Shown one piece after another: positions 1 through 14,172 of a stretch of DNA of 38,337 nt. Every line of letters starts with the position of its first letter. Position 1 is the first letter of the stretch. The DNA is taken from positions 1 to 38,337 of the forward strand of contig CALQLF020000023.1 in assembly GCA_943331345.2 (NCBI GenBank), written 5' to 3'. This stretch comes from Candidatus Planktophila lacus. GTDB lineage: Bacteria > Pseudomonadota > Gammaproteobacteria > Steroidobacterales > Steroidobacteraceae. Under the pieces are notes generated by a model. That model was not told where the DNA came from. It did no database searches and was given only the letters and a program-made list of their open reading frames with translations. A program made the position numbers and the translations under genes.

Positions 1-785
1 CCGCCGCTCCCGGTTGTCATCCGTCGGCCGTAGTGGACGCCACTGCCAGCATTGCGCCTTCTGCGCATGTGGCGGCGCTGGCTTACGTGGGCCCGCGTGC
101 CGTTATTGGTGAACGCGCCTTCGTTGGTCCCGGATGTGTAGTCGAGGCTGATAGCGTCGTCGGTGAGGACACCCGCCTCGTGGCCCGCGTCACGCTGGGC
201 ACGCGCGTTAGGCTGGGCAAGCGCGTCATCCTTCACCCGGGCGTGGTGGTAGGGGGCGATGGCTTTGGTTTGGCGCCCGACAAAGACGGTTGGGTGAAAG
301 TGCCGCAAGTGGGTGGCGTGGTCATCGGCGACGACTGCGAAGTGGGCGCCAATACCACCATCGACCGCGGCGCCATCGAGGACACGGTCCTCGAAGAAGA
401 CGTCCGCCTCGACAACCAGATTCAGGTGGGCCACAACGTCCGCATTGGTGCGCATACGGCCATTGCCGCGTGCAGTGGCATTTCCGGCTCCACCACCATC
501 GGCAAGCGCTGCATCATCGGCGGCATGGTGGGCTTCGTTGGGCACCTCACCGTGGCGGATGGCACCATCGTCACAGGGCTCACCATGGTGAGCCATAGCA
601 TTCATACCGGGGGGGTATACTCCTCGGGCCTGCCCGCGGAAGACGGCGTCAAATGGCGCCGCACCGTGGCCCACTTGAAACGCCTCGACAAACTCGTCTC
701 TCGCGTGAAGGCGCTGGAGGGGGCTACCGGCCTCTCTGGCGGGGCAGGAGATGACACCGACAACGCCGAGAAGGAAGCAGAATGA
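1..785 (+). CDS. lpxD: UDP-3-O-acylglucosamine N-acyltransferase LpxD (5' end cut by window edge)
   Basis: Third step of lipid A synthesis: transfers a 3-hydroxyacyl chain from acyl-ACP to the 2-amino group of UDP-3-O-acyl-glucosamine in the cytoplasm. The reading frame is open from base 3, ahead of the first possible start (GTG at 33). The peptide before it reads [13 protein letters not shown], a normal LpxD interior, so the N-terminal uridine-binding domain lies outside the window. What is visible is the left-handed beta-helix of hexapeptide repeats, the motif QVGHNVRIG carrying the catalytic histidine (His239 in E. coli), GGMVGFVGH, and the C-terminal helical stretch [22 protein letters not shown]. 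The TGA stop overlaps the fabZ start by 4 bases. The identification rests on these motifs and on the lpxD-fabZ-lpxA order. Confidence 0.95.
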   Translation, partial: AAPGCHPSAVVDATASIAPSAHVAALAYVGPRAVIGERAFVGPGCVVEADSVVGEDTRLVARVTLGTRVRLGKRVILHPGVVVGGDGFGLAPDKDGWVKVPQVGGVVIGDDCEVGANTTIDRGAIEDTVLEEDVRLDNQIQVGHNVRIGAHTAIAACSGISGSTTIGKRCIIGGMVGFVGHLTVADGTIVTGLTMVSHSIHTGGVYSSGLPAEDGVKWRRTVAHLKRLDKLVSRVKALEGATGLSGGAGDDTDNAEKEAE

Positions 786-1312
786 GCGCTGAGCCGTACA
801 TGGATATCGACGCGGTACGCAAGCAATTGCCGCACCGGTACCCGTTCCTCCTGGTCGACCGCGTGCTCGAGTGCGAGCCGGGCAAGACCATCCGCGCGCT
901 CAAGAACGTGACGGTGAATGAACCCTATTTCCCGGGGCATTTCCCGCACCGTCCGGTCATGCCGGGCGTCATGATTCTCGAGGCGCTAGCCCAAGCCGCT
1001 GGCATCCTCGCCTTCCGCACCGTGAATGTGGTGCCGGACGAAAACACCAAGTTTTATTTCGTCGGTATCGACGAGGCGCGGTTTCGCCGCCCCGTACAGC
1101 CCGGCGATCAGATCATCCTCGAGGCGACGCTGCTGCGGGCCCTGCGTGGCATCTGGAAGTTCGAGACGAAGGCCTTCGTGGATGGCGTGGAAGTCTGTTG
1201 CGCCATCATGATGGTGGCTCCGGAAACCGGTTCCAGTGCCCGTCAGGCCAAGCCGCCTAGTACTCAAGCCGGGGCGGATGCCGCTGCGGAGGCAGGCGAG
1301 GGCGCAGCATGA
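782..1312 (+). CDS. fabZ: 3-hydroxyacyl-ACP dehydratase FabZ
   Basis: Dehydrates 3-hydroxyacyl-ACP in fatty acid elongation, competing with LpxA and LpxD for hydroxyacyl-ACP. The hot-dog fold signature is clear: [13 protein letters not shown] near residue 16, then [21 protein letters not shown] with the catalytic His and, 14 residues on, the Glu. The protein has 176 residues against the usual 145-155. The excess is a C-terminal tail of about 25-30 residues rich in Ala, Gly and Glu after the core ends at MMVAPETG. It has no recognisable domain and is probably disordered. The ATG overlaps the lpxD stop and the TGA overlaps the lpxA start, so translation is probably coupled on both sides. Confidence 0.96.
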   Translation: MSAEPYMDIDAVRKQLPHRYPFLLVDRVLECEPGKTIRALKNVTVNEPYFPGHFPHRPVMPGVMILEALAQAAGILAFRTVNVVPDENTKFYFVGIDEARFRRPVQPGDQIILEATLLRALRGIWKFETKAFVDGVEVCCAIMMVAPETGSSARQAKPPSTQAGADAAAEAGEGAA

Positions 1313-2079
1313 TTGACCCGCGCGCCGTCATTTCGCCCAAGGCACACCTCGACGAGGGCGTGTCGGTAGGTCCCTTCGCCGTCATCGGCGATGATGTCGT
1401 CATTGGCAAGGGCACCATCATTGCGCCCCACGCCATGGTGAACGGGCCCACCACCATGGGCTGCGACAACCACGTGTTCCAGTTCGCCTCCATCGGCGAC
1501 GCCCCGCAAGACAAGAAATACAAGGGCGAGCCTACGCGGCTGGAAATTGGCGACCGCAACGTGTTTCGCGAGAGCTGCACCATGAATCGCGGCACGGCGC
1601 AGGGCCATGGGGTAACGCGCATCGGCAGCGACAACCTTTTCATGGCTTATTCGCATGTGGGCCACGACAGTGTCGTTGGCGACCGCTGCATCCTGTCGAA
1701 CTGCACGGCGCTGGCGGGGCATGTGGAACTCGACGACTGGGTCATCCTCTCCGGCTATGCCGCAGTGCACCAGTTCTGCAAGATTGGCGCGCACGCGTTC
1801 TTGGCGAACAATGCTGCCGTGACGCGCGATGTGCCGCCTTACCTCATGGTGGCTGGTTCGCCGGCAGAGCCCGTCACCATCAATTCCGAAGGGTTGAAGC
1901 GGCGCGGGTTTTCGCCCGAGCAAATCGTCAACCTCAAGCATGCCTACAAGGTGCTGTACCGCCAGGGCCTGAAGCTGGCGGAAGCGGAGCTCGAACTGCG
2001 GCAGTTGGCCGCTACGCAGCCCGAGGTCGCGGCCTTCGTCGAGTTCTTCCCGCGCATCACGCGCTCCCTCATCCGCTGA
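1309..2079 (+). CDS. lpxA: UDP-N-acetylglucosamine O-acyltransferase LpxA
   Basis: First committed step of lipid A synthesis: moves 3-hydroxyacyl from ACP to the 3-OH of UDP-GlcNAc. It has 256 residues, close to the 262 of E. coli. It opens with hexapeptide repeats ([20 protein letters not shown]), contains the LpxA motif [18 protein letters not shown], and has [12 protein letters not shown] with the catalytic His (His125 in E. coli). The C-terminal helical domain ([23 protein letters not shown]) is intact. The start ATG overlaps the fabZ stop by 4 bases. The acyl-chain length it prefers cannot be told from the sequence alone. Confidence 0.97.
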   Translation: MIDPRAVISPKAHLDEGVSVGPFAVIGDDVVIGKGTIIAPHAMVNGPTTMGCDNHVFQFASIGDAPQDKKYKGEPTRLEIGDRNVFRESCTMNRGTAQGHGVTRIGSDNLFMAYSHVGHDSVVGDRCILSNCTALAGHVELDDWVILSGYAAVHQFCKIGAHAFLANNAAVTRDVPPYLMVAGSPAEPVTINSEGLKRRGFSPEQIVNLKHAYKVLYRQGLKLAEAELELRQLAATQPEVAAFVEFFPRITRSLIR

Positions 2080-2090
2080 GGCGGGTGCGT

Positions 2091-3287
2091 ATGGCCGCGC
2101 TGCGCATCGGCATCGTCGCCGGCGAGCATTCCGGCGACAACCTTGGTGCCGCTTTCATGCGCGAGGTGCTGGCCCGCGCTCCTGAAACCACATTTACTGG
2201 CATCGCGGGTCCTCGCATGCGCGCCGCTGGCTGTACGGTGCTGGCCGATGCGGAAGAGCTCGCCGTGATGGGCTTGTTCGAAGTGTTGCGTCATTTGCCG
2301 CGTTTGTTGCGGTTGCGCCGGCGCGTCGTCGAGGCCTTCCTGAAAGCCCCACCCGATGTCTTCGTTGGTATCGATGCGCCTGAGTTCAACCTGAACGTCG
2401 CCCCTCGGCTGCATGCCGCGGGAATTCCGACGGTGCAGTACGTCAGTCCGCAGGTGTGGGCGTGGCGGCAAGGGCGCGTCAAAAAGATGGCTCGCTCGCT
2501 CGACGAAGTGCTGTGCCTGCTGCCCTTCGAGACGCCGTTTTATTCGGGCCACGGGCTACCGGCCACGTTTGTCGGGCACCCACTCGCGGACCAACTCCCG
2601 CTGCAGCCTGACCGTGCCGCGGCGCGTGCTGCGCTCGGGCTACCGGCCGTGGGTCCCGTGGTGGCGGTGCTACCTGGCAGCCGTCGCGGTGAAGTGGAGC
2701 GCTTGGCACCGGTGTTTGCCGAAGCTTGCAGTTGGCTGCGAACGCATCTGCCCTTGGTGGAATGCGTGGCGCCCATGGCCAGTTCCGCTACCCGTGAGTT
2801 GTTCTCCAATGCTTGGTCTGCAGTCCATGCCGGGCCCGTGAAGTTGTTGGACGGGCAGGCGCAGTTGGCCATGACGGCGGCCGATGTGGTGCTGGTCGCT
2901 TCGGGCACTGCCACGCTCGAAGCCACCTTGTGCAAGCGCCCGATGGTGGTGGCGTATCGCTTATCGGGGGCCACGGCCGCCACCTTCCGCCTGCTTGGCT
3001 TGATGAAAGCCCCGTATTTTGCGCAGCCGAATTTGCTCGCTGGCGAGAGTGTTGTGCCCGAGCTTTTTCAGGAAGCGGCCAACGGACCGCAATTGGGCCA
3101 GGCCTTGCTGGACTGGTTCGAACAACCTGCGCGCGTTGCGGCACTGGAAGAACGCTTTCTTGGCATTCACCAACAGTTGCGGCGTGATGCCAGTGCGCGT
3201 GCCGCTGAAGCGGTGCTCGCGGTTGCGGCACGCAAGCGTGGCGCTGTGCCGACGCCCGGCGGTGCCGACGCAGGTGGCGCGCGATGA
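2091..3287 (+). CDS. lpxB: Lipid-A-disaccharide synthase LpxB
   Basis: Peripheral membrane GT19 glycosyltransferase that joins UDP-2,3-diacylglucosamine and lipid X into the lipid A disaccharide. Family marks are [15 protein letters not shown] at the N terminus, the IDAPEFNL and [18 protein letters not shown] segments, [20 protein letters not shown], and [11 protein letters not shown] in the UDP-binding half. It has 398 residues from the chosen ATG at 2091, which has a GAGG sequence about 9 bases upstream. A GTG six bases earlier (2085) is an alternative. There are only 11 bases after lpxA, and the TGA overlaps the rnhB start by 4 bases. Confidence 0.96.
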   Translation: MAALRIGIVAGEHSGDNLGAAFMREVLARAPETTFTGIAGPRMRAAGCTVLADAEELAVMGLFEVLRHLPRLLRLRRRVVEAFLKAPPDVFVGIDAPEFNLNVAPRLHAAGIPTVQYVSPQVWAWRQGRVKKMARSLDEVLCLLPFETPFYSGHGLPATFVGHPLADQLPLQPDRAAARAALGLPAVGPVVAVLPGSRRGEVERLAPVFAEACSWLRTHLPLVECVAPMASSATRELFSNAWSAVHAGPVKLLDGQAQLAMTAADVVLVASGTATLEATLCKRPMVVAYRLSGATAATFRLLGLMKAPYFAQPNLLAGESVVPELFQEAANGPQLGQALLDWFEQPARVAALEERFLGIHQQLRRDASARAAEAVLAVAARKRGAVPTPGGADAGGAR

Positions 3288-3961
3288 CGCGGCTCGCTGG
3301 CGTGGACGAGGCGGGCCGTGGTCCGCTCGCGGGTCCCGTGGTGGCTGCGGCCGTCATCCTGCCGCCGCCGCCGGTAGCAGGCGAAGCAGGCGAGTGGGCT
3401 CGCCTTTACCCGCGCCTGCGCGATTCGAAAAAACTCACACCTGCCGCGCGTGCCGATTTGGCACCCCGCATTCGCGCTTGCGCGATAGCGTGGGGGTTGG
3501 GCGTGGCAGATGCTGCCGAGATTGATGCCTTGAATATTTTGCGGGCCACGCACTTGGCGATGCGTCGTGCCTTGCTGGCGCTACAGGTGGTTCCCACGCA
3601 AGTGGTGGTGGATGGCAATCGCTTGCCGCCGACTACGGGCCTTGGGTTCACCGCGGAGTTCGCTGCCGTAGTGAAGGCGGACGCCACGGTGCCGGCAGTG
3701 TCGGCAGCCAGCATTCTGGCCAAGACCTGGCGCGACGACTGGATGGATGCCGCAGCAGAGCATTACGCGCCGTGGCAATTCACGGTGCACAAGGGGTACC
3801 CGGTGCCCGCGCATCTCGAAGCCGTGCGGGTGCATGGCGTATGCGGGCTGCACCGGCGTAGCTTCGCGCCCGTGCGCGCCGCCATCGAAGCGGCAGCTGC
3901 AGTTGCCAGTTCCACCAGTGTTGCCAGTGTTGCCAGTGCCACCGCGGAGTTCGCGGCATGA
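3284..3961 (+). CDS. rnhB: Ribonuclease HII
   Basis: Cleaves the RNA strand of RNA-DNA hybrids and nicks 5' of single ribonucleotides left in DNA. The active site [14 protein letters not shown] gives Asp8 and Glu9. VVVDGN carries the third acidic residue, and [15 protein letters not shown] and [13 protein letters not shown] are typical. The core ends around [12 protein letters not shown]. The last 25 or so residues are low-complexity Ala/Ser/Val, encoded partly by a 9-base tandem repeat, and are probably dispensable. Both ends overlap their neighbours (lpxB, dnaE) by 4 bases. Confidence 0.95.
   Translation: MTRLAGVDEAGRGPLAGPVVAAAVILPPPPVAGEAGEWARLYPRLRDSKKLTPAARADLAPRIRACAIAWGLGVADAAEIDALNILRATHLAMRRALLALQVVPTQVVVDGNRLPPTTGLGFTAEFAAVVKADATVPAVSAASILAKTWRDDWMDAAAEHYAPWQFTVHKGYPVPAHLEAVRVHGVCGLHRRSFAPVRAAIEAAAAVASSTSVASVASATAEFAA
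3902..3937 (+). repeat. 9-base tandem repeat in the rnhB 3' end
   Basis: GTTGCCAGT occurs at 3902-3910, 3920-3928 and 3929-3937, with the related unit TCCACCAGT between the first two. Being in multiples of three it keeps the frame and encodes the Val-Ala-Ser-rich tail of RNase HII. It looks like replication slippage in a tolerant C-terminus. Confidence 0.75.
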
Positions 3962-6900
3962 GTTTCGTTCACCTGCGCGTCCACAGCGAATATTCGCTGG
4001 TCGACGGCGTGGTGCGCGTCGACGAACTGGTCGAGGCCTGCGCCAGTGGCGGCATGCCGGCTGTGGCCATCACCGACCAGGGCAACCTGTTCTCGATGGT
4101 GAAGTTCTACAAAGCGGCGCAGAGCAAAGGCATCAAACCCGTGGTGGGCGTGGACCTCTGGGTGCGCGCTGAAGGCGCAAGCACTGCGCCGGTGTCGGCG
4201 GCGATGGCCGCCAATGCGGCGCCGGAGTTGCACCGGCTGACCTTGCTCTGTCAGAACCTCGTGGGTTACCGCAACCTGACGCGGTTGGTCTCGCGCACCT
4301 GGCTGGAAGGCCAGCAGAAGGGCGTGCCGACTTGCGAGCGGAGCTGGCTGACCGCCGAGGCTACGCAAGGCCTCATCGCGCTTTCCGGGGCGCGTGAAGG
4401 CGATATCGGTCGCGCTCTGCTGGGTGGCAAGCAAGAGGAGGCGGTGCGCTTGTTGCAGGGCTGGCTGCGCTTGTTCGGCGACCGCTATTACCTGGAAGTT
4501 CAGCGAACCGGGCGCCCGCAGGAAGAAACGCTCATCGATGCCACGCTGGAACTGGTGCGTGAAGTGGCGGCACCGCTGGTGGCCACGAACGACGTGCGGT
4601 TCCTCGCCCCGGATGACTTTGAGGCCCACGAGGCGCGCGTCTGCATTCATGAAGGGCGGCAACTGGCGGACAACACCCGTCCGCGCGTTTATACCGACCA
4701 GCAATATCTGCGCACACCGGCCGAGATGCGCGAACTCTTCTCTGACCTGCCTGGCGCCTGCGATAACACGGTGGCTATCGCGCGTCGCTGTTCGTTGGAA
4801 GTACGTCTCGGCAAGAGCTTCCTGCCGGAGTACCCCGTACCGGATGGCATGACGACCGCGCAGTTTCTTCGCGACGAATCTGTAGTGGGCCTCAACCGTC
4901 GATTGGCGGCGCTGGAAGCGGCTCCGCAGTTGGTCATCCGTCCGTTGCCGCGTGTCGAGTACGACGCACGCTTGCAACTCGAGCTGGATTGCATCTGCAA
5001 CATGGGCTTCGAGGGTTACTTCCTCATCGTGGCCGACTTCATTCGCTGGTCACGTGAAAACGGCGTGCCCGTGGGGCCGGGGCGTGGTTCGGGCGCCGGT
5101 TCGCTGGTGGCCTATGTACTCGGCATCACGGATCTCGACCCCTTGCAGCATGACTTGCTGTTCGAGCGCTTTCTGAACCCCGAACGCGTGTCGATGCCTG
5201 ACTTCGACGTCGACTTCTGCATGGAAGGCCGCGACCGGGTTATTGAATACGTAGCACAGAAGTATGGTCGCGAGCGCGTCTCGCAAATCATCACTTACGG
5301 CACCATGGCCGCGAAGGCTGTGGTGCGCGATGCGGGGCGCGTGCTGGGGCAGGGCTATGGCCTCTGCGACCGCATCGCCAAGCTCATTCCCTTCGAAGTT
5401 GGCATCGAGCTGAAGGATGCCCTCGAGAAGGAAGAGGAGCTGAAGAAGCTCTATGAAAACGACGCCGATGTGCGCGAGGTCATCGACCTCGCCTTGAAGT
5501 TGGAAGGACTGACGCGTAACGCTGGCATGCACGCGGGCGGTGTCGTTATTGCGCCGTCAGTACTCACGGACTTTGCCCCGTTGTACTGTGAAGAAGGCGG
5601 CGGCGGTGTCGTCACGCAGTTCGACAAGGACGACGTGGAAGCGGCGGGCCTCGTGAAGTTCGACTTCCTTGGTCTGCGGACGTTAACTGTCATCGATTGG
5701 GCCTTGCGCAGTATCAACCGCAAGCGCGCGCTGGTGGGTGAGCCCGCGCTCGACGTTAACTTGCTGCCACTGGACGACGCTCCGACTTACGAGTTGCTGA
5801 AGGCTTGCAAGACCACCGCGGTATTCCAGTTGGAAAGCCGCGGCATGAAGGACTTGGAGAAGCGGCTCCAACCGGACTGCTTCAACGACATCGTCGCACT
5901 GGTGGCGCTGTTCCGTCCGGGTCCGCTGGAGTCTGGCATGGTCGACGACTACGTCGACCGCAAGCATGGTCGCGTCGAAGGGCCTATCGATTACCTGCAC
6001 CCCAAGCTCACGGGTATTTTGAAGCCCACGCATGGCGTCATCCTGTATCAGGAACAGGTGATGCAGATTGCGCAGGTGCTGGCCGGCTACACGCTAGGCG
6101 GTGCCGACATGCTCCGCCGCGCCATGGGCAAGAAGAAGCCCGAGGAAATGGCCAAACAGCGGTCCATCTTCGTGGAAGGCGCGGTCGGCCTGGGCGTCGA
6201 GGAGGCCAACGCGGCCTACATCTTCGACCTCATGGAGAAGTTTGCGGGCTACGGCTTCAACAAGTCGCACTCCGCGGCCTACGCGCTGCTGTCCTACCAG
6301 ACGGCGTGGCTCAAGGTGCATTACCCGGCGGACTTCATGGCTGCCGTGCTCTCGTCCGACATGGACAAGACTGACAAGGTGGTGACGCTCATCGACGAGG
6401 CCAAGGCGATGGACCTCAAGGTACTACCGCCCGATGTGAATCACTCCGACTTCCAGTTCACCGTGTCGGACCCGCGCACCATCCGCTATGGCCTTGGCGC
6501 AGTGAAGGGCGTGGGCGAGGGGGCGGTAGCGTCCATCATGGAGGAGCGCAAGACGCGTCCCTTCGCGGACTTGGCCAACCTCTGCCAACGCCTCGACTTG
6601 CAGAAGGCCAACCGCCGTACGCTCGAAGCGCTCATCAAGGCCGGCTGCATGGACAGCTTCGGCCATACGCGCGCGACGCTGATGGAGTCCCTGCCTGCCG
6701 CCATGCAGTTGGGTGAACAGAAATCGCGTGCGGCCACTACCGGGCAAGAAGACCTGTTTGGTGGTTTCTCGGTCGAGTCGGCGCCAGAAGTGGCCAGTGT
6801 GGCGCTGAAGGAAATGCCGGAGTGGTCCGAGCGCGAACGTCTGCAGGGCGAGCGCGACACGCTCGGCCTTTACCTTACCGGCCACCCGCTCGATGAGTTC

Positions 6901-7506
6901 CGCGTGGAGGCCAAGGCCTTCACTTCGGGGCGTCTGGTGGATGTAGGTGGCGCACCAAAACCCGCCAGCAACAAGAACCAGTGGAGCGGCGGCAAGCAAG
7001 CCACGATCGCGGGCCTCGTGCTGGAAGTGCGCAAGCGCCAGAACCGTACCATCCTGGTGTTGGACGATGGCAGTGCGCGCATGGAAGTGACGCTGTTCGA
7101 CGATTTGGTGCAACAACACCGCGATCTGGTGCAGAAAGACGCGCTGATTCTGGTGGAGGGCCAACTCCGCTACGACGATTTCATCGACGACTGGCGTCTG
7201 CAGGCCAAGAAGTTGCATTCGCTGCAGGCACTGCGTGAACGCGACGCCCGTCGTTTGGTCATTCGCTGGCCGGAGGGCACCAATGGCCATGGCCCGAAGC
7301 TGGTGAAGCAGTTGGAAGAGGCCATGCGGCCGCACCGCGCCGGGCGCTGTGCCGTGTCCGTGCAATACTCCGGGGAGCCCGGCAGTGCCCGGGTGGACTT
7401 GGGCGAGGCTTGGAGCGTCAAACCCGTGCAGGCTTTGCTGGAGAAGGTGGGCCAGATTGTCGGGCGCGATGGCTGGAAGCTGGTTTATGCCCCCCGCCTC
7501 GAATGA
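3958..7506 (+). CDS. dnaE: DNA polymerase III alpha subunit
   Basis: Catalytic subunit of the replicative polymerase. It has 1182 residues (E. coli: 1160). Domains in order: an N-terminal PHP domain ([19 protein letters not shown], then AITDQGNL); the palm with [14 protein letters not shown] and PDFDVDFC, whose aspartates at about 415 and 417 match E. coli D401/D403; and fingers including [27 protein letters not shown] and [10 protein letters not shown]. Then come a helix-hairpin-helix near residues 870-900, the internal clamp-binding motif QEDLF at 930-934, an OB fold around [22 protein letters not shown], and the C-terminal tau-binding region. The ATG overlaps the rnhB stop. This is the DnaE1 type; there is no exonuclease insertion. 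Confidence 0.98.
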   Translation: MSFVHLRVHSEYSLVDGVVRVDELVEACASGGMPAVAITDQGNLFSMVKFYKAAQSKGIKPVVGVDLWVRAEGASTAPVSAAMAANAAPELHRLTLLCQNLVGYRNLTRLVSRTWLEGQQKGVPTCERSWLTAEATQGLIALSGAREGDIGRALLGGKQEEAVRLLQGWLRLFGDRYYLEVQRTGRPQEETLIDATLELVREVAAPLVATNDVRFLAPDDFEAHEARVCIHEGRQLADNTRPRVYTDQQYLRTPAEMRELFSDLPGACDNTVAIARRCSLEVRLGKSFLPEYPVPDGMTTAQFLRDESVVGLNRRLAALEAAPQLVIRPLPRVEYDARLQLELDCICNMGFEGYFLIVADFIRWSRENGVPVGPGRGSGAGSLVAYVLGITDLDPLQHDLLFERFLNPERVSMPDFDVDFCMEGRDRVIEYVAQKYGRERVSQIITYGTMAAKAVVRDAGRVLGQGYGLCDRIAKLIPFEVGIELKDALEKEEELKKLYENDADVREVIDLALKLEGLTRNAGMHAGGVVIAPSVLTDFAPLYCEEGGGGVVTQFDKDDVEAAGLVKFDFLGLRTLTVIDWALRSINRKRALVGEPALDVNLLPLDDAPTYELLKACKTTAVFQLESRGMKDLEKRLQPDCFNDIVALVALFRPGPLESGMVDDYVDRKHGRVEGPIDYLHPKLTGILKPTHGVILYQEQVMQIAQVLAGYTLGGADMLRRAMGKKKPEEMAKQRSIFVEGAVGLGVEEANAAYIFDLMEKFAGYGFNKSHSAAYALLSYQTAWLKVHYPADFMAAVLSSDMDKTDKVVTLIDEAKAMDLKVLPPDVNHSDFQFTVSDPRTIRYGLGAVKGVGEGAVASIMEERKTRPFADLANLCQRLDLQKANRRTLEALIKAGCMDSFGHTRATLMESLPAAMQLGEQKSRAATTGQEDLFGGFSVESAPEVASVALKEMPEWSERERLQGERDTLGLYLTGHPLDEFRVEAKAFTSGRLVDVGGAPKPASNKNQWSGGKQATIAGLVLEVRKRQNRTILVLDDGSARMEVTLFDDLVQQHRDLVQKDALILVEGQLRYDDFIDDWRLQAKKLHSLQALRERDARRLVIRWPEGTNGHGPKLVKQLEEAMRPHRAGRCAVSVQYSGEPGSARVDLGEAWSVKPVQALLEKVGQIVGRDGWKLVYAPRLE

Positions 7507-7509
7507 CCG

Positions 7510-7533
7510 GGGCCAAGGTCCAGTGCTTGGCCC
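7510..7533 (+). terminator. Hairpin just after dnaE (possible attenuator or terminator)
   Basis: A perfect 8-base stem, GGGCCAAG at 7510-7517 with CTTGGCCC at 7526-7533 and an 8-base loop, starts 4 bases after the dnaE stop. There is no T-run after it, so it is not a canonical intrinsic terminator. It could instead protect a 3' end. Confidence 0.35.
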
Positions 7534-7571
7534 ATCCGTGGGCCGGCCTGTTCGCTGCGGGCACGGCCGAC

Positions 7572-7600
7572 TTGTCACCCGCGCTTGGCACCGCTATGGT
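7572..7600 (+). promoter_or_regulatory. Candidate sigma-70 promoter for accA
   Basis: TTGTCA (7572-7577) and TATGGT (7595-7600) are separated by 17 bases, a good fit to the housekeeping consensus. They lie in the 156-base gap between dnaE and accA, the largest gap of the first 14 kb, and would give a leader of about 55 bases. Judged by consensus only. Confidence 0.45.
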
Positions 7601-7662
7601 GCGCGCAAACTTCGCTCCGGTGCGCTTGCCGCTTCGGGGTGGTCGTCAGTAAAGGGAAACCC

Positions 7663-8622
7663 ATGGACCTGAATTTCCTGGATTTCGAGCAGCCCATCGC
7701 CGAGTTGGAAGCGAAGATCGACGAGCTTCGCTTCCTCGGCAATGACGCCGAGATCAATATCGTGGAGGAGGTGAACCGCCTCCGCGCCAAGAGTCGTACG
7801 CTCACCAAGAGCATCTTCTCGAACCTCACTCCGTGGCAGGTGGCGCAGTTGGCGCGGCATCCGCAGCGCCCATACACCTTCGACTACATCGCGCTGCTTT
7901 GCACGGACTTCCAGGAACTCCATGGCGACCGCATGTACGCGGACGACTTGGCTATCGTGGGCGGGCCGGCGCGTATCGATGGCCGTCCGGTCATGATCAT
8001 CGGTCAGCAGAAGGGTCGCGACACTAAAGAGCGCGTGCGCCGCAACTACGGCATGCCGCGTCCCGAGGGCTATCGCAAGGCGCTGCGTCTGATGCGTACG
8101 GCGGAACGCTTCAAACTGCCCATCATCACGTTCATCGATACGCCGGGTGCCTACCCGGGCGTGGGTTCTGAAGAGCGCAATCAGAGCGAGGCCATCGCGC
8201 GCAATCTGTTCGAGATGGCGCAGTTGCCCGTGCCTATCATCAGCACCGTCATTGGTGAGGGTGGTTCGGGCGGTGCATTGGCCATTGGCGTGTGTGATCG
8301 CTTGCTGATGCTTCAGTACAGCGTGTATTCGGTCATCTCACCGGAAGGCTGCGCGAGCATCCTGTGGAAGAGTTCCGACAAGAAAGAACTCGCTGCCGAA
8401 GCGATGGGCATTACGGCGGACCGCTTGAAGGGTCTCGGCCTCGTCGACGAAGTGCTCCCCGAGCCTTTGGGCGGTGCGCATCGCGATATTCAGGCCACCG
8501 TCGATTCCGTGAAGGCCGCCATCCTCAAACACCTCGACGCGCTGGAGAAGTTCACTCCCACCGAATTGCTGGCGCAGCGTGAAAAGCGCCTGGACGGCTT
8601 CGGTGTGTTCCGCGATCACTAA
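7663..8622 (+). CDS. accA: Acetyl-CoA carboxylase carboxyltransferase subunit alpha
   Basis: Alpha subunit of the carboxyltransferase that, with AccD, moves the carboxyl group from biotin to acetyl-CoA to make malonyl-CoA. It has 319 residues, the family length. It starts [22 protein letters not shown] and carries [56 protein letters not shown] and the closing [12 protein letters not shown]. The ATG at 7663 was chosen because it matches the family N terminus and has AAAGGG about 7 bases upstream. The frame is open 26 codons further up but shows no homology there. No accD is in the window. Confidence 0.97.
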   Translation: MDLNFLDFEQPIAELEAKIDELRFLGNDAEINIVEEVNRLRAKSRTLTKSIFSNLTPWQVAQLARHPQRPYTFDYIALLCTDFQELHGDRMYADDLAIVGGPARIDGRPVMIIGQQKGRDTKERVRRNYGMPRPEGYRKALRLMRTAERFKLPIITFIDTPGAYPGVGSEERNQSEAIARNLFEMAQLPVPIISTVIGEGGSGGALAIGVCDRLLMLQYSVYSVISPEGCASILWKSSDKKELAAEAMGITADRLKGLGLVDEVLPEPLGGAHRDIQATVDSVKAAILKHLDALEKFTPTELLAQREKRLDGFGVFRDH

Positions 8623-8653
8623 CGACACGGATCACCAGCCGGCCAGCGCCCTC

Positions 8654-10273
8654 GTGCGTGGTCTCACCAGTGGGCTCATCACGGGTTTAGCGCGTTGTCT
8701 GGACCGTTGTCGTGAAGAACGGGGTGGGGCCGTGCCTTCGTTGGTGGCCGTGGCCGCCTCTGGCGGTGGCGATTCCAGCGCCTTGTTGCTCGCGCTGGCG
8801 CAGTTCACGGCGGTCGACTGGCAAACGGCTGGTTGGTCTACCCCTCCCCAATTGCGTGCGGTTCATTGCGACCATGGCCTGACGGCAGCCTCTCCAGCGC
8901 TGGAAGCCGCCGCCAAGGCCACCGCTGCTGCCGCTGGTGTGGTTTGCGAAGTACTGCGCCTGAATATCCCGCCTTCCCCCGGCGAGAGCATCGAGGCTAT
9001 CGCGCGGCTGCATCGGTATCGGGCGCTGGCGGACTGGCTGCCTGCGGGGGCTTGGGTGCTTACCGCCCACCATGCGGATGACCAAGCCGAGACATTGCTG
9101 CTGCAGGCGTTCCGTGGCGCCGGCCTTGAAGGGTTGGCAGCCATGCCTTGGCAAGCGGCGCTGGGCGCGGGAACCCACGCTCGCCCCTTGTTGGGGACGG
9201 CGCGCGCCACCCTTGCAGCGGCCGGGGCAGCACTCGGGTTGCAGGAAGGCGAGCATTTCACGCTAGACCCCATGAACGTGGACCCGCGACTGGACCGCGC
9301 TTACCTGCGCCACACCGTTTGGCCTTTGCTCGAGGCGCGCTGGCCGGGTGCGAACCTCACGCTTTCCCGCTCGGCTGGGCATTTGCAGGACGCCTTGCGG
9401 GTAGTGGACGAGGCGGTGGATGCCGATTTGCAGCCGCTGCTAGCCCCGCTGGATTGCCCGGGGGTGCCGTTTGGCAGGAAGCCTGACATGGGAGCTTGCT
9501 CCCGACAGGAAGAGTCGCGAGCAAGCTCGCTCCCACAAAAGCCTGTGGGGTTGCTTCCACGTCTGGCTGCAACGACTCTCGACCAAGCGGGGTTGAAGGC
9601 TTTGCCTTTGGCCCGTCGGGCGCAGGTGCTGCGGGCCTGGGTTCGCGGCGAAGGTCACCGTTCGCCGCCGGCGGCGCGCGTGGGCACGCTGGTGGACCAG
9701 ATGCTCGAGGCCCGCGGCGATGCCGCACCCTGCGTCCTCTGGGGCGAAAGCGAGATTCATGCTTGGCGCGGGCGCTATTACCTCGGGCACGCGGCGGGCA
9801 AGACCTTGGCACAACGCTTGGCAAGCATGGCCGACCCACCACCACCCTGGCGGCAGGAACTGCCCCGCATGGGCGCCTTGCCGGTGGTGCCGGGCTGCCC
9901 GGCCGTCGATTTGGGGCCCGCGGGCCGGTTGTCGCTCGTGGCGGCGACGGAAGGCCCGCGCCTCGTGGCCCCGCCCGACCAAGTATTCATGGTGCGCGGG
10001 CGGGTAGGGGGCGAGCGCCTGCGCATTCGCCCTTTGGTACAGGGCGCCCATCAGGACGTGCGCAAATTGCTGCAATCGGTGGCCGTTCCGCCCTGGCTGC
10101 GCGATGACGTGCCCTACCTCTGGCTGGTGCCTGCCGCGACGGCTGCAGCCGCGGAACGCAGCTTCGTTCCCGGGGAATTGGTGGCGGTCGGCGAGCGGTT
10201 CCTGGACGTCTTTCTGCTGGCCCGCGGCGAAGAACCCGGTTGGCGGGTAGTCTGGGAAGCGCCGTTCGCGTAA
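8654..10273 (+). CDS. tilS: tRNA(Ile)-lysidine synthase TilS
   Basis: Uses ATP and lysine to turn C34 of tRNA-Ile(CAU) into lysidine, so that it reads AUA codons. The PP-loop ATPase motif ASGGGDSSALL lies near residue 36 (the usual form is SGGxDS). AVHCDHGL, HHADDQAETLLLQAFRGAGLEGLAAM and RPLL follow. The central dimerisation and C-terminal tRNA-binding domains follow a linker (ALPLARRAQVLRAW; RVGGERLRIRPLVQGAHQDVRKLLQ; PPWLRDDVPYLW). The start is uncertain: the frame is open back to a GTG at 8579 inside accA. GTG 8654 is the first start after the accA stop; none has a clear ribosome site. In the linker, a REPIN palindrome adds exactly 20 codons (9479-9538) encoding a Ser/Gln/Arg-rich peptide absent from the usual family layout. 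Confidence 0.9.
   Translation: MRGLTSGLITGLARCLDRCREERGGAVPSLVAVAASGGGDSSALLLALAQFTAVDWQTAGWSTPPQLRAVHCDHGLTAASPALEAAAKATAAAAGVVCEVLRLNIPPSPGESIEAIARLHRYRALADWLPAGAWVLTAHHADDQAETLLLQAFRGAGLEGLAAMPWQAALGAGTHARPLLGTARATLAAAGAALGLQEGEHFTLDPMNVDPRLDRAYLRHTVWPLLEARWPGANLTLSRSAGHLQDALRVVDEAVDADLQPLLAPLDCPGVPFGRKPDMGACSRQEESRASSLPQKPVGLLPRLAATTLDQAGLKALPLARRAQVLRAWVRGEGHRSPPAARVGTLVDQMLEARGDAAPCVLWGESEIHAWRGRYYLGHAAGKTLAQRLASMADPPPPWRQELPRMGALPVVPGCPAVDLGPAGRLSLVAATEGPRLVAPPDQVFMVRGRVGGERLRIRPLVQGAHQDVRKLLQSVAVPPWLRDDVPYLWLVPAATAAAAERSFVPGELVAVGERFLDVFLLARGEEPGWRVVWEAPFA
9486..9538 (+). repeat. REPIN (inverted REP pair) inside tilS
   Basis: Two REP palindromes lie in inverted orientation. The first has stem GGGAGC/GCTCCC (9490-9495 and 9498-9503). 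The second has GCGAGC/GCTCGC (9517-9522 and 9525-9530) and ends in TCCCACA. The halves also pair with each other: 9494-9506 is complementary to 9514-9526 with one mismatch in 13. The unit is of the Pseudomonas GTGGGAGCGAGCTTGCTCGC class. AAGCCTG flanks it at 9479-9485 and 9539-9545. Bases 9513-9537 are identical to 28534-28558 downstream of murI. It is translated in frame within tilS. Confidence 0.85.
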
Positions 10274-14156
<3,883 letters not shown>

Positions 14157-14159
<3 letters not shown>

Positions 14160-14165
14160 TAGATT
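14157..14165 (+). promoter_or_regulatory. Extended -10 promoter candidate for ftsB (leaderless)
   Basis: TGA (the eno stop) followed by TAGATT gives an extended -10 element, TGnTAGATT. The ATG of ftsB follows after 7 bases, so transcription would begin at or next to the start codon. No Shine-Dalgarno sequence is present. Confidence 0.4.
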
Positions 14166-14172
14166 CGCGCTT

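Noticed and set aside
3763-4977. 404-codon open frame on the minus strand
   Set aside because: Antisense to rnhB and dnaE; composition is typical of a shadow frame and no motif was seen.
9479-9545. Insertion sequence with 7-base target duplication in tilS
   Set aside because: There is no transposase; the content is just a REP pair, so it is called a REPIN and the flanking repeat is left open.
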